Shown: one piece after another, positions 1 to 9,076 of the stretch
Numbering within the stretch: the first letter of the stretch is position 1
Layout of the letters: every line of letters starts with the position of its first letter
Assembly: GCA_035764005.1 (NCBI GenBank)
Contig: DASTZZ010000085.1
Location: 1-38,750 of the forward strand
Length of the DNA: 38,750 nucleotides
DNA from: Terriglobales bacterium
GTDB taxonomy: Bacteria > Acidobacteriota > Terriglobia > Terriglobales > Acidobacteriaceae
Direction: 5' to 3'
Program-made: the position numbers and the translations under genes
Notes under the pieces: model-generated
What the model was told of the DNA's origin: nothing
The model's input: the letters and a program-made list of their open reading frames with translations, nothing else
Databases searched by the model: none

Positions 1-2
1 TG

Positions 3-1217
3 GATACGCTGAAAGAAGATACCCAGGGCTCCGGGCGAAGCCGGCGAGGGTTTCATTTAGGGAACGTCCTCGTGATCGCGCAAGTGGCGCTCTCGCTGGT
101 GTCGCTTGTGATTGCTTCACTCTTTCTGCACAGCATTGTGCCTGCGACGGCCATCGAACCCGGCATCCCGACCGATCATCTCGCGGTGTTCATGCTCAAT
201 CCCGGACAAGTTGGCTACGACAAGCCGCGCACCGAGAACTTCTATCGCGAGCTTCGCAATCGTCTGGCGGCGCAACCGGGTGTCGTCTCCGCGTCGTGGG
301 CGTCAAACTTGCCGTTGTGGGGACGCGCGGTAAACGGAATCGTGATCGAGGGCCGCGAGCAGCAGCGAAAATCTGATGCCGTAACATCGGTCCTCAACAC
401 CATTGATACCGGTTATTTCTCAACTACCGGAATTCCGATTGTGAGCGGGCGCGACTTCACCGACGACGATCGTGAAGACTCCTTATCTGTCGCCATCATC
501 AACCAGGCCATGGCCGCGCGTTACTGGCCCAACCAGAACGCAATCGGCAAGAGATTTCGCCTCGCTGGCGAGAACAGCTATCGGCAGATAGTCGGCATCG
601 CCAGAAATGCGAACTACCAGACGTTGGGAGAGAGCCCGCGTTCCTGCATCTACATACCGCTGCGGCAAAATTTTTCCGATTCGATGGTTTTGTACGTTCG
701 AACCGCCGGGAACTCCTCCCAGATGCTCATACCTGCAGAGCATGTAATACATGACATCGATCCGCAAATGCCGGTTCCCGACGCGAGAACCGGACGTAAG
801 ATCGTCGAGCAGGCACTCTGGACGGCCTCGATGGGCGTGGGAATGCTGTCCCTTTTCGGACTGATCGCACTCGGACTAGCAAGCATCGGCCTCTACGGCT
901 TGCTGTCTTATTCAGTCAATCGGCGGCGACGGGAAATCAGCATCCGCATGGCGCTCGGAGCAGATCGAATGCAGGTACTGCGGCTCGTTCTGCGTCACGG
1001 CCTTAGGCTAGTCTCGATTGGCCTCGTCATCGGGATGGTGCTGGCGCTTTTATCCGCGCGTGCTCTGTCTAGCGCACTGTATGGAGTAAGCGCAGCTGAC
1101 GCAACCAGCTTCATGGGCGCGTCTTTTGTATTGCTTTTGATAGGTGGGCTGGCCTGTTATGTTCCGGCGCGCACAGCCAGTAAAGTAGATCCACTCTTAG
1201 GTCTGCGTAGTATCTGA
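3..1217 (+). CDS. MacB/FtsX-type ABC transporter permease, C-terminal part (5' end outside window)
   Basis: The reading frame is open to the left edge, so this is the 3' part of a longer gene. The first visible residues (DTLKEDTQGSG, then a hydrophobic NVLVIAQVALSLV segment) match the point in the acidobacterial orphan MacB-like permease family (ADOP) where the second half of the duplicated permease begins. A periplasmic MacB-type domain follows (roughly residues 50-260). Then come three membrane helices of the FtsX domain, with the usual cytoplasmic RRREISIRMALGA loop between the first two and a DPLLGLRSI tail. Proteins of this family are typically around 800 residues and often lack an adjacent ATPase; the partner and substrate cannot be told here. 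Family placement is secure from layout; function is unknown. Confidence 0.85.
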   Translation, partial: DTLKEDTQGSGRSRRGFHLGNVLVIAQVALSLVSLVIASLFLHSIVPATAIEPGIPTDHLAVFMLNPGQVGYDKPRTENFYRELRNRLAAQPGVVSASWASNLPLWGRAVNGIVIEGREQQRKSDAVTSVLNTIDTGYFSTTGIPIVSGRDFTDDDREDSLSVAIINQAMAARYWPNQNAIGKRFRLAGENSYRQIVGIARNANYQTLGESPRSCIYIPLRQNFSDSMVLYVRTAGNSSQMLIPAEHVIHDIDPQMPVPDARTGRKIVEQALWTASMGVGMLSLFGLIALGLASIGLYGLLSYSVNRRRREISIRMALGADRMQVLRLVLRHGLRLVSIGLVIGMVLALLSARALSSALYGVSAADATSFMGASFVLLLIGGLACYVPARTASKVDPLLGLRSI

Positions 1218-1292
1218 AAATGGCCAAGCCGGTGCCATAGATCTGGCAATGCGAAGCCGCGAGGGCAATCGCGGCCTCGCAATGGAGTTCAT

Positions 1293-2711
1293 TCAAGGTT
1301 GCGTTACGCGAGCCGCGACCATGCTGTACTTACCTGACGAGAAGAACAGCAACCCGCGAACTTGAACTGTTCCTCCATTCGCAACTGTGGTCTTCAGTTC
1401 GGTAGATGCCTGGCCGACAACGCTGATTGCAGTCTGTCCGGCAAGCATCGCAAACACCGAATCCGACGCGACCGTCAGAGTGAAGCTGCTGGCGTTCCCA
1501 TTTTGATTCAATCCCGATACCACACCTGTGAGCGCCTGCTGCTTCAATCGGACCTTGTCCGCAGTAATTGCCATTGAGCCCGAATGTTCATCCTCGGCTT
1601 CGATCTCGTGACTATCCATCTCGGCTTCGACGTTCTGTCCTTTCACGAGTGAGCTGGCGTCGAAAATCGGCGTGAAGCTCAGCTTGCTGAGGTCAAAGCC
1701 GTCGTTGTCGATGGCGAAATTCGTGTTGCTGTTTACGTTCACCGTCAGCGTGCTTCCCAGGGGCGAAGACTTGCTTGAATCTCCCGAACGATCCCGTACC
1801 AGGACCGCAAATTGCGTCACCGGAGAGCCGCTCGTGCTCACGACAAGCCCTTCGGCCTCGGCTTCTTGCTCGTTTTCGTCCTCGACCTCCACTTCGACTT
1901 TGGTCGCAAGCAGGGTGCCGTCAGTTTGCGTGACCGCGTGGACTTCAACGATTGTTCCTGTCGTGATCGCCGAAAGGCTTCCCGCATCTTTGAACTCGGT
2001 CGAACTGTTTGTCAGGAACGTGAGCTTCTGCGGCCCTTGACCGAGCATGATGGTGAACGACGGACTGGAAACGTCAGTCACAGCACCGACTACTTCCTCA
2101 ACTTCGCCTTCTTCGGATTCGTTTTCATTATCTTTGTCGGGGCGCACCATACCCGTGGTTGCGACGATCGTCGGAGCGAAGGTGATATTTCCCGACGCAT
2201 CGATTGACACTGATGACGCGAGATTAAAGTCTAGATTCACGGTCGCAGCTTGCGTTGTTAGTACGAGAGGCGAGGCGAACTTAACGGTGATCGGCGAACT
2301 TGGGACAGGCAAGTCCTTTTCGACTAGCTGTCCGGTGGTCGCATCCAAGGCTGTGATTTCGGCTGCAGACAGCTGAATGCTCGCCTGTATATAGGTGCCC
2401 GGCGGCACCGAACTCAGCGAAATCGGACGAAAGGTTCCGGCGAGATGTCGTAGCTCGATCTCTAACGGCGATGTCAGCACCGGTACTGCGGTTCCCGAAT
2501 CGTTGATCAGCGATATCGAAGCAATCGTGACTTCAAGCGCGGCCACGCGATCATCTGGTGAATCTCCAATGTTCACGGTTACAGTTGCGCTCTGCGCGTT
2601 TGCGTTCGTCGGCAGCATTGACTTCGCTCCGCCTCCCCCGCTGCAACTTGTCAATGCGAGCACGCCGATGAGAGCAAAGGACGCAATGAGGCCTCGTAAG
2701 ACCAGTCTCAT
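1293..2711 (-). CDS. DUF4382/DUF5666 domain lipoprotein
   Basis: A 472-residue exported protein with a lipoprotein signal: hydrophobic residues 8-20 followed by LTSC, with Cys23 as the predicted lipidated residue, then a Gly-rich spacer. The N-terminal half (about residues 40-190) looks like DUF4382: beta-rich, beginning TVTVNIGDSPDDRVAALEVT. A very acidic linker (DNENESEEGEVEE) leads into DUF5666-like OB-fold repeats (about 205-470). Proteins of this build are common in Acidobacteriota and presumably sit on the outer membrane; their role is not established. The ATG is preceded by AAGGAGA about 5 bases upstream. It stands alone and converges with the permease gene. Confidence 0.8.
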   Translation of the reverse strand: MRLVLRGLIASFALIGVLALTSCSGGGGAKSMLPTNANAQSATVTVNIGDSPDDRVAALEVTIASISLINDSGTAVPVLTSPLEIELRHLAGTFRPISLSSVPPGTYIQASIQLSAAEITALDATTGQLVEKDLPVPSSPITVKFASPLVLTTQAATVNLDFNLASSVSIDASGNITFAPTIVATTGMVRPDKDNENESEEGEVEEVVGAVTDVSSPSFTIMLGQGPQKLTFLTNSSTEFKDAGSLSAITTGTIVEVHAVTQTDGTLLATKVEVEVEDENEQEAEAEGLVVSTSGSPVTQFAVLVRDRSGDSSKSSPLGSTLTVNVNSNTNFAIDNDGFDLSKLSFTPIFDASSLVKGQNVEAEMDSHEIEAEDEHSGSMAITADKVRLKQQALTGVVSGLNQNGNASSFTLTVASDSVFAMLAGQTAISVVGQASTELKTTVANGGTVQVRGLLFFSSGKYSMVAARVTQP

Positions 2712-2992
2712 GTATCTCTCCTTAATAGTTTTGCGATCAGACGGGTGGCAGAAGAAGCCTAACCAGCAGCACTGGATGAAGTGTCATGTCCATGTCAAAG
2801 AGCTGTAATCAAATATCCGAGAGAAAGCGCAGTGGATACTTGCCTCAGTTAATGCCGGCCGAATAACTGCGAATTTAGAAACGGCTGACAAATTTCTAAC
2901 AACGTCAGCAAGGCTCTCCGCTAAGTTGCCGACGTGTTTTCTCGGCCTGGGTGCGAAGCGGAGCGTCTGGTTCGTATGCGTCCGATAAAAAT
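2712..2992. other. Intergenic stretch without a supported gene
   Basis: Together with the terminator at its right end this forms a 330-base gap between the DUF4382 gene and the next minus-strand gene. Apart from the ribosome-binding site of the DUF4382 gene at its left edge I see no conserved coding sequence or RNA gene. It presumably carries the promoter of the DUF4382 gene. Confidence 0.4.
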
Positions 2993-3024
2993 GCAAATGG
3001 CGGCCACATGAGGCCGCCATTTGC
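2993..3024 (-). terminator. Intrinsic terminator of the small secreted protein gene
   Basis: A perfect 13-bp stem (GCAAATGGCGGCC with its complement) with a six-base loop lies just past the stop codon of the minus-strand gene at 3042. On the minus strand it is followed by ATTTTTAT, giving the U-run of a factor-independent terminator. Confidence 0.75.
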
Positions 3025-3041
3025 AGTAGCTGTAAGTGAAC

Positions 3042-3419
3042 CTACTGATGCATTTCTCCACCAGCACCGGTTGACTTAGGTTGATTCTTCATCATCGCGA
3101 CGTTCATGATGTGAAGTGAGTTGTCGGGATATACGTGCGCCTTCAGTCTCACGTGATGTCCTTCGTGTCCTTTCAGCACTTCGGGATTCTTAACCGACAT
3201 CACACTTTTATCCTTGTCATTGACGATGACCAGCGGCTCACCGGCTTCTTCGCATTTCTTGACGCAATCTGCATCGTGATTGGCCGCGCCGCACTTGGCA
3301 TCGCTTACCACTCCCGTTACCGTTTCCATTTTGGCGTTCTTGCTGTCGGTCTTGTCGTTCACCGCAAAAGCTAACGAGCTCATGGCGAAGACCACAACGA
3401 ATACAAAAAGCTTCTTCAT
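3042..3419 (-). CDS. Small secreted cysteine-containing protein of unknown function
   Basis: A 125-residue protein with a clean Sec signal peptide (MKKLFVFVVVFAMSSLAFA, cleavage after AFA). The start chosen is the ATG at 3419 because AGGAGGT lies about 5 bases upstream; a longer frame beginning at 3497 has no signal peptide at its N-terminus and no ribosome-binding site. The mature part holds SDAKCG followed by DADCVKKC, a three-cysteine arrangement, then a beta-rich stretch (VLKGHEGHHVRLKAHV) suggesting a small OB-like fold. It resembles short secreted acidobacterial proteins of the DUF5818 type; that assignment is from memory of the pattern. The His/Met-rich tail (MMKNQ, GGEMHQ) could bind metal, but this is speculative. 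Confidence 0.7.
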   Translation of the reverse strand: MKKLFVFVVVFAMSSLAFAVNDKTDSKNAKMETVTGVVSDAKCGAANHDADCVKKCEEAGEPLVIVNDKDKSVMSVKNPEVLKGHEGHHVRLKAHVYPDNSLHIMNVAMMKNQPKSTGAGGEMHQ

Positions 3420-3718
3420 CTGACCTCCTCGAGGATTTGTAAGTCCACGGCTGGTGTATCGTCCTGCCGATCCAACTTTTCTAAGATCCGCGCACAACTT
3501 AATTGAGCGCGAATACTAGGAGACCCCATGACGAAGGACCTTCGCGAAACATTATGCTCCTACTCTGCCGATTGCGGCACGAGCTTCTGGTCCCTCCCCA
3601 ATCTCCGGCATGCAACCTAAGCTGCTGGTTTCCCCCTCAAATTCCAGCAGTGACTCTGGCCAGAGATCGCGAAATCAGGTATGCCACGAGTCTCGGTGCA
3701 GCAGAAGGGCTCTGGGCC

Positions 3719-5164
3719 ATGCGGTTCACTTTTCATTTTCTTCTTGTAGTTCTTTGCCTTTATCTTGCGGGCTGCGAACGCGGGATCACGAGTTCAATAC
3801 CCAGAAGCACGGACGGCGGCAGTCAGACAGCAACTCCTGCTCCTACCCTCACATTTGCCATTCAGCCGGAGAAAGTCGCTCCCGGTGCATCCGCAACTCT
3901 CACCTGGAGCACAACGAACGCAACGACAGTGACGATTAACAACGGAATCGGTAGTGTCGCCCCGAACGGATCGCGATCCATCACCGCGACAACGACGCAG
4001 AGCTTCACGGCAATCGCTGCGGGACCGGGCGGCACCGCACAAATTCAGGCAACTTTGACGGTTCTGGTCAAGCCTACGATTGCGGTCGCGGTGTGTCCGG
4101 ACGCTGACCCGGAATGCAACGGGGAAACGACCATACTCATCCGGAAGAATTCGAGCGCAATCATTTCCTGGCAAGCTCAGAACGCAATGACTGTGAGCAT
4201 TGACCAGGTGCCCAATCAGCAGTTTGGAATTCAGGACACGTTCACGACTCCCTCGCTGTCGGAATCAACCACATACGTCCTCACCGCGATTGGGCCTGGG
4301 GGAAGCGCATCCGCTGAAGCAACGGTCAATGTCACCTCCAGGATTCCGGATCATCGATATGTTGCTTTGGTTGTCGAGGAAAATCATTCCTTCAGTCAGG
4401 TGATTGGAAACGCACGGATGCCGTTCGTGAACGCGCTCGCAAAGAAGGGGGCGCTCGCAACTGAATACTTCGCGAACACTCATGGTTCGCTCAGGGATTA
4501 CTTCGAACTTACAGCGGGAAAGTTTCTCGTGGCAGGCGGTGATTTCAATGGAAGTGTCACCGCAGACGAGATCGCGGCGCATGTGACTAAGGCCGGCAAA
4601 ACCTGGAAGTCCTATGCTGAGTCGCTTCCATGGGTGGGATACACCGGCTATAACGTCTATCCATATGAAAAGGATCACAACCCATTCGCATATTTCACCG
4701 ATGTCGCCAACGATCCAGCACAAGCGGCGAATCTGGTCCCCTTCGATCAACTTGCCGCAGATCTCAAAGAAGGCACCCTTCCCAATCTGATCTACATTGC
4801 TCCTAACGCGCGGCATGACGCGCATGATTGTCCTTCGAGCGCACCGTGCACTGACGCAGATAAGCTCGCCGCCGCCGATCAATGGCTGGAAGCAAATTTG
4901 ACGCCGCTGCTAAATAATGAGGAATTTCAGGAAGATGGATTGCTGCTGATCACCTTCGATGAAAGCATCGACAGCGACACCGAAGATGGTGGCGGTCACG
5001 TCATCCTGATCGCGGTCGGACCAAAAGTTCGCAGCGGCTTTCGTTCAAAAGAGTTCTACCAGCACCAGAACACTCTGCGAACCATCTGCGAGGCCCTGGA
5101 CGCAAGACATTGCCCTGGTGATGCCGAAGACGCGAGAAGCATGCTTGATTTGTTTGTTCCCTAG
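3719..5164 (+). CDS. Phosphoesterase-family lipoprotein with two N-terminal Ig-like repeats
   Basis: A 481-residue exported enzyme. I start it at the ATG at 3719 because it opens a lipoprotein signal (MRFTFHFLLVVLCLYLAGC, Cys19); the frame is open to 3503 but those 72 residues look like translated non-coding DNA. Two Ig-like repeats follow (about residues 40-110 and 115-205), each ending in a TAxGPGG motif. The catalytic domain of the phosphoesterase family (acid phosphatase / phospholipase C type) runs from about 210 to the end. Its motifs include EENHSFSQV (first metal-binding Glu/Asn), THGSLRDYF, DAHDCP, TFDES and GGGHV. Likely role: hydrolysis of phosphomonoesters or phospholipids at the cell surface. 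The ribosome-binding site is weak. Confidence 0.8.
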   Translation: MRFTFHFLLVVLCLYLAGCERGITSSIPRSTDGGSQTATPAPTLTFAIQPEKVAPGASATLTWSTTNATTVTINNGIGSVAPNGSRSITATTTQSFTAIAAGPGGTAQIQATLTVLVKPTIAVAVCPDADPECNGETTILIRKNSSAIISWQAQNAMTVSIDQVPNQQFGIQDTFTTPSLSESTTYVLTAIGPGGSASAEATVNVTSRIPDHRYVALVVEENHSFSQVIGNARMPFVNALAKKGALATEYFANTHGSLRDYFELTAGKFLVAGGDFNGSVTADEIAAHVTKAGKTWKSYAESLPWVGYTGYNVYPYEKDHNPFAYFTDVANDPAQAANLVPFDQLAADLKEGTLPNLIYIAPNARHDAHDCPSSAPCTDADKLAAADQWLEANLTPLLNNEEFQEDGLLLITFDESIDSDTEDGGGHVILIAVGPKVRSGFRSKEFYQHQNTLRTICEALDARHCPGDAEDARSMLDLFVP

Positions 5165-5226
5165 ATGGGTGACTGGCGGATGCTTTTATTGCTTGTGCCG
5201 CGGCCAACCATGATGGCCGCCTCACG

Positions 5227-5235
5227 TGCTATAAT
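5227..5235 (+). promoter_or_regulatory. Extended -10 promoter of the cold-shock gene
   Basis: TGC followed by TATAAT is a perfect extended -10 element; no good -35 is visible. Initiation about 7 bases past it would be near 5242, giving a leader of about 118 bases before the csp start. Long leaders are typical of cold-shock mRNAs. Confidence 0.6.
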
Positions 5236-5359
5236 CAGCCTACGTTCAATTCGACGCGGACGTTTGAGCAAGTTCTCGCCTGAAACGCAGTTCCTGCCCT
5301 GAAGTAACTTCCGATCCAGTTCAACGTAAACATCAAAGAAGAAAGAAGTGTATCTATCA

Positions 5360-5560
5360 ATGGAACAAGGAACAGTTAAGTGGTTTAACGACGCCAAAGG
5401 ATTTGGCTTCATTCAGCGCGAGAGTGGCGAGGACGTTTTCGTTCATCACTCCGCCATTCAGGCCAACGGCTTCCGCAGCCTGGCCGAAGGCCAGCGCGTG
5501 GAATTTAAGGTGACGAAGGGTCAGAAGGGCTTGCAGGCTGAAGAAGTTCGCGCCCTCTAA
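5360..5560 (+). CDS. Cold-shock-domain protein (CspA family)
   Basis: A 66-residue single cold-shock domain, the normal family length. Both RNA-binding motifs are present: KGFGFI (RNP1) and DVFVHH (RNP2), after the invariant GTVKWFND start. The protein binds single-stranded RNA or DNA and acts as an RNA chaperone in the cytoplasm. The ATG at 5360 gives the standard MxxGTVKWF start; a GTG four codons upstream is less likely. It precedes an omega-like gene and a DEAD-box RNA helicase, a frequent functional pairing because both remodel RNA in the cold. A long untranslated leader and a hairpin after the gene suggest post-transcriptional control. Confidence 0.95.
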   Translation: MEQGTVKWFNDAKGFGFIQRESGEDVFVHHSAIQANGFRSLAEGQRVEFKVTKGQKGLQAEEVRAL

Positions 5561-5580
5561 TTTCGGAAACGAAGAACAAT

Positions 5581-5602
5581 GCCGGAGGCTTTTGCCTCCG
5601 GC
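5581..5602 (+). terminator. Hairpin after csp, terminator or attenuator
   Basis: GCCGGAGGC, loop TTTT, then GCCTCCGGC: a perfect 9-bp GC-rich stem 20 bases after the csp stop. It is not followed by a T-run, so it may be a leaky terminator, processing site or mRNA stabiliser rather than a full stop, leaving some read-through to the genes downstream. Confidence 0.55.
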
Positions 5603-5632
5603 TCAATCCCGCCGTTCCAGAGGAGTCTAGCC

Positions 5633-5875
5633 ATGCGTTCCGTCCTCGTCCACCGCGCCAATGAAAAGGTGCAAAATCGATTTCAACTCTGCAGTCTCAC
5701 ATCATCTTCCGCTCGACGTATGGCGAGAAGTTCGGTGGGCATGCACATCACCATCAATGAGGCCCTGGAGGCCATCAGCGGGCAGGCTGCGCCGATTGTC
5801 GCGCAACCGCTCCCCGCGGATTCAGTGAAAGTCGCCGAAACCGATTCGGCCTTTATTCTCGATTCCGCGATCTGA
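5633..5875 (+). CDS. RNA polymerase omega-subunit-like small protein
   Basis: An 80-residue protein starting at the ATG at 5633, which has AGAGGAG about 7 bases upstream. Residues 8-28 (ANEKVQNRF, then LCSLTSSSARRMA) resemble the conserved core of the omega subunit, in which a V-x-NRF-x-L segment is followed by a helix of Ala/Arg residues. Residues 36-48 (MHITINEALEAIS) fit the next helix. The C-terminal 30 residues are unlike omega. If correct, it binds the beta-prime subunit and helps polymerase assembly. The gene lies 14 bases before the helicase start, so the two are probably co-transcribed. The omega assignment is a pattern match only; it could be an unrelated small protein. Confidence 0.5.
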   Translation: MRSVLVHRANEKVQNRFQLCSLTSSSARRMARSSVGMHITINEALEAISGQAAPIVAQPLPADSVKVAETDSAFILDSAI

Positions 5876-5889
5876 AGAAAGAAGACTTT

Positions 5890-7122
<1,233 letters not shown>

Positions 7123-7291
7123 CAAACCGCAGCGTCTGAAAGGCGCTTTTCCAATCGGTCAGGCGGCAAAGTTTAAATTGAGCCCGTAGCTGGCGCTTGG
7201 CACTTGTGAGATCAGCAGCTTCATGGCTTCCGCCCATTCCTTGATAAATGATTTAGGCAATGCTGCTCCGGCTCGTGCAGCTCAGGACCCA

Positions 7292-7300
7292 TGCTATACT
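7292..7300 (+). promoter_or_regulatory. Extended -10 promoter of infC
   Basis: TGC followed by TATACT matches an extended -10 element. Initiation would fall near 7307, about 41 bases before the proposed AUC start. The only upstream in-frame ATG (7291) overlaps this element and would not be in the transcript. Confidence 0.6.
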
Positions 7301-7347
7301 TCGAGAATCTGTGCGGTCCGAAGCCGCGTCACTCCCCGGAGGAAAGT

Positions 7348-7926
7348 ATCGACAAGCGTTTTATCCGCATCAATGAGCGTATTCGCGCCCGCGAAATCCG
7401 CGTAATCGACGAAACCGGAACTCAGCTCGGCATCATGCAACCGTTTGAGGCGCTCAAAATCGCCCGTGAAAGAGGACTCGACCTGGTGGAAATTTCGCCT
7501 ACCGCGAATCCCCCTGTCTGCCGCATTCAGGATTACGGCAAGTTTCTCTACGAAAAGGAGAAGCAGGAGCGCGCGGCGAAGAAGAACCAGAAAGTCATCA
7601 CCATCAAAGAAGTAAAGTTCCGCATCAACGTCGACGAGCACGACTACGAGTTCAAAAAGAACCACGTACTGCGCTTCCTAGAACAAGGCGACAAAGTAAA
7701 AGCCACGATCTTCTTCCGCGGCCGAGAAATGACGCATACCAATCTGGGACGCGAAGTTCTCGAGCGTCTGCTGAAAGAAGTAGGCGACCGCGCCGTGGTC
7801 GAGTTTCGTCCGCGCATGGAAGGTAACACGTTGCACGCCATTCTTGCCCCACCGAAGAAGGTCGAAGGCAAGAAGCAAGCTCCTCCAAAGCCGCAACAGG
7901 GTAGTCCTGCAGCGCAGCAAGCGTAA
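7348..7926 (+). CDS. infC: Translation initiation factor IF-3, probable AUC start
   Basis: IF-3 binds the 30S subunit, prevents premature 50S joining and proofreads the initiator tRNA-start codon pairing. The N-domain (RINERIRAREIRVID through PPVCRIQDYGKF) and the C-domain (IKEVKFR through HAILAPPKK) are complete. A Lys/Pro/Gln-rich tail extends it to 192 residues, slightly longer than usual. I start it at ATC (7348): GGAGG lies 5 bases upstream and the next residues, DKRFIRINERIRA, are where IF-3 proteins begin. IF-3 genes in many bacteria use AUU, AUC or AUA so that the factor represses its own translation. The alternative ATG at 7291 has no ribosome-binding site and lies on the -10 promoter. 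It heads the infC-rpmI-rplT cluster. Confidence 0.93.
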   Translation: MDKRFIRINERIRAREIRVIDETGTQLGIMQPFEALKIARERGLDLVEISPTANPPVCRIQDYGKFLYEKEKQERAAKKNQKVITIKEVKFRINVDEHDYEFKKNHVLRFLEQGDKVKATIFFRGREMTHTNLGREVLERLLKEVGDRAVVEFRPRMEGNTLHAILAPPKKVEGKKQAPPKPQQGSPAAQQA

Positions 7927-8172
7927 GCCGCCACTGGCTGCTGGCTAAAAATGAAAACCCGACGCGGATTACGCGGATGCATCGCCTGGGGATAAAAGCG
8001 GAAAGTCGGGAATGGGATCTCGGCGAGAAGCTGCTAGTTGTTACAATCCTTCGCTCGTCTCATCTGCGGCAATCCAGGCCCGAATGGTCCGCGCAAATCC
8101 GAGTCGGGTTTTGATTTTGCTGTTCAATTCACCCGATGACCCCATCACCCGATGGCCCGATTCTCTGAGCAC
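7927..8172. repeat. Enlarged infC-rpmI spacer with heptad-like words and a 16-bp direct repeat
   Basis: The infC-rpmI gap is 314 bases. I find no gene in it. It holds GCTGCTGGCTA-type sequence at 7931-7947, a partly complementary GCTGCTAGTTGTTA at 8030-8043, and two copies of a 16-bp unit beginning TCACCCGATG at 8129-8144 and 8145-8160 (14 of 16 bases identical). The rpmI promoter and a leader hairpin lie at its right end. Confidence 0.55.
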
Positions 8173-8181
8173 TGATATACT
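8173..8181 (+). promoter_or_regulatory. Extended -10 promoter of rpmI-rplT
   Basis: TGA followed by TATACT, the same type as the infC promoter. Initiation near 8188 would place a strong hairpin almost at the 5' end of the mRNA. Confidence 0.55.
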
Positions 8182-8190
8182 TACATCAGT

Positions 8191-8216
8191 CCCCAGCGGC
8201 TCCGACGCTGCTGGGG
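8191..8216 (+). promoter_or_regulatory. Leader hairpin before rpmI, candidate ribosomal-protein autoregulatory element
   Basis: CCCCAGCGGC, loop TCCGAC, GCTGCTGGGG: a 10-bp stem with one G-U pair, ending 24 bases before the rpmI ATG. It is followed by CTTTG rather than a T-run, so it is more likely regulatory than a terminator. In other bacteria L20 represses this operon by binding its leader; whether this hairpin is an L20 site is inference. Confidence 0.45.
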
Positions 8217-8240
8217 CTTTGAATTGTTTGCAGAGGAACG

Positions 8241-8435
8241 ATGCCGAAATTAAAAACCCACAGTGGCGCTGCTAAACGCTTCAAGAAGACCGGCAGCGGT
8301 CGGGTGAAGCGTGGGCACGCGTTCATGCGCCATATTCTTACGTCCAAGACGAAGAAGACGAAGCGGCGCCTGGACCTGGACACGATGGTCGATAAGGCCG
8401 ACCAGCCCAAAGTAAAGCGCATGATTCCGTACTAA
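8241..8435 (+). CDS. rpmI: 50S ribosomal protein bL35
   Basis: A 64-residue, highly basic protein with the bL35 signature [19 protein letters not shown] at its N-terminus and the [14 protein letters not shown] segment in the middle. It is full length for the family. It is a component of the large ribosomal subunit. GAGGAA lies upstream of the ATG at good spacing. It sits between infC and rplT, the classic order, but with its own promoter and unusually long spacers on both sides. Confidence 0.97.
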   Translation: MPKLKTHSGAAKRFKKTGSGRVKRGHAFMRHILTSKTKKTKRRLDLDTMVDKADQPKVKRMIPY

Positions 8436-8445
8436 CGGAAGCCGT

Positions 8446-8510
8446 CAGCACTCAGCCATCAGCAATTGGCCTCTCAATCTCCGGATGTTTTAGCTGATTG
8501 CTGAGAGCTG
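8446..8510. repeat. Inverted heptad repeat between rpmI and rplT
   Basis: The left arm is three 7-bp units (CAGCACT, CAGCCAT, CAGCAAT). The right arm, read on the other strand, is CAGCTCT, CAGCAAT, CAGCTAA. Sixteen of 19 positions of the arms (8446-8464 and 8492-8510) are complementary across a 27-base loop. It could fold in the mRNA between the two ribosomal-protein genes. Confidence 0.65.
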
Positions 8511-8586
8511 CATTTGCGCAGCGCGCGAAGAGGTACTGACCCTTACCTCCAGCCGCATAACCGTAGTCGAAAAAGGAGCCTCACCG

Positions 8587-8952
8587 ATGCCTCGCGTAAA
8601 ACGCGGAACTAAGAGGCGCGCCAAGCGGAAAAAGATACTTGAGCGTGCAAGTGGATACTTTTTAACTAAATCGAAACTCTATCGCTCAGCGAAAGAGAGC
8701 GTCGAACGCGGACTTAAGTTCGCCTACGCTGGACGCAAGCAGAAGAAGCGCCAATATCGCTCGATCTGGATCGTGCGCATCAACGCGGCAGCCAAGCTGA
8801 ACGGTATCAGCTACAGCCAATTCATCAACGGATTGAAGAAGGCCGGCGTGGAGCTTGATCGCAAGGTGCTCGCCGAGTTGGCAGCGAACGATGCTCCCGC
8901 ATTTGCTACGCTGGCCGCGCAAGCGAAGTCGGCGCTGGCGAAGAGCGCTTAG
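8587..8952 (+). CDS. rplT: 50S ribosomal protein bL20
   Basis: A 121-residue basic protein, normal length. Conserved features are the [15 protein letters not shown] start, [17 protein letters not shown], and the [17 protein letters not shown] globular part. bL20 is an early assembly protein of the large subunit and in several bacteria represses the infC-rpmI-rplT mRNA. AAAGGAG precedes the ATG. A short Ala-rich extension ends the protein. Confidence 0.97.
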   Translation: MPRVKRGTKRRAKRKKILERASGYFLTKSKLYRSAKESVERGLKFAYAGRKQKKRQYRSIWIVRINAAAKLNGISYSQFINGLKKAGVELDRKVLAELAANDAPAFATLAAQAKSALAKSA

Positions 8953-8964
8953 CTTCTCCTGAAT

Positions 8965-9062
8965 GCCATTCCGAAGTGGCCGTGAGAATCCCTGCGAACC
9001 TCCAGACTGCATGGGCCGAGTAGGGATTTTTCTCTCGCGCTTCGCGCTCCGCTCGGAATGAC
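8965..9062. repeat. Dispersed repeat, copy A, with CATTCCGA/TCGGAATG ends
   Basis: The outer ends are complementary (CATTCCGA at 8967-8974 and TCGGAATG at 9053-9060). An inner inverted pair is GAGAATCCCT against AGGGATTTTTCTC. The same arrangement occurs at 37212-37384. It fills the rplT-pheS spacer and ends 14 bases before pheS. Confidence 0.7.
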
Positions 9063-9076
9063 GAGAGTGCGAGACC

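Noticed and set aside
3503-3718. Longer N-terminus for the phosphoesterase lipoprotein
   Set aside because: It would bury the lipoprotein signal 72 residues inside the protein.
4265-4882. 205-codon minus-strand open frame inside the phosphoesterase gene
   Set aside because: It lies entirely under the clear phosphoesterase catalytic domain and shows no motif of its own.
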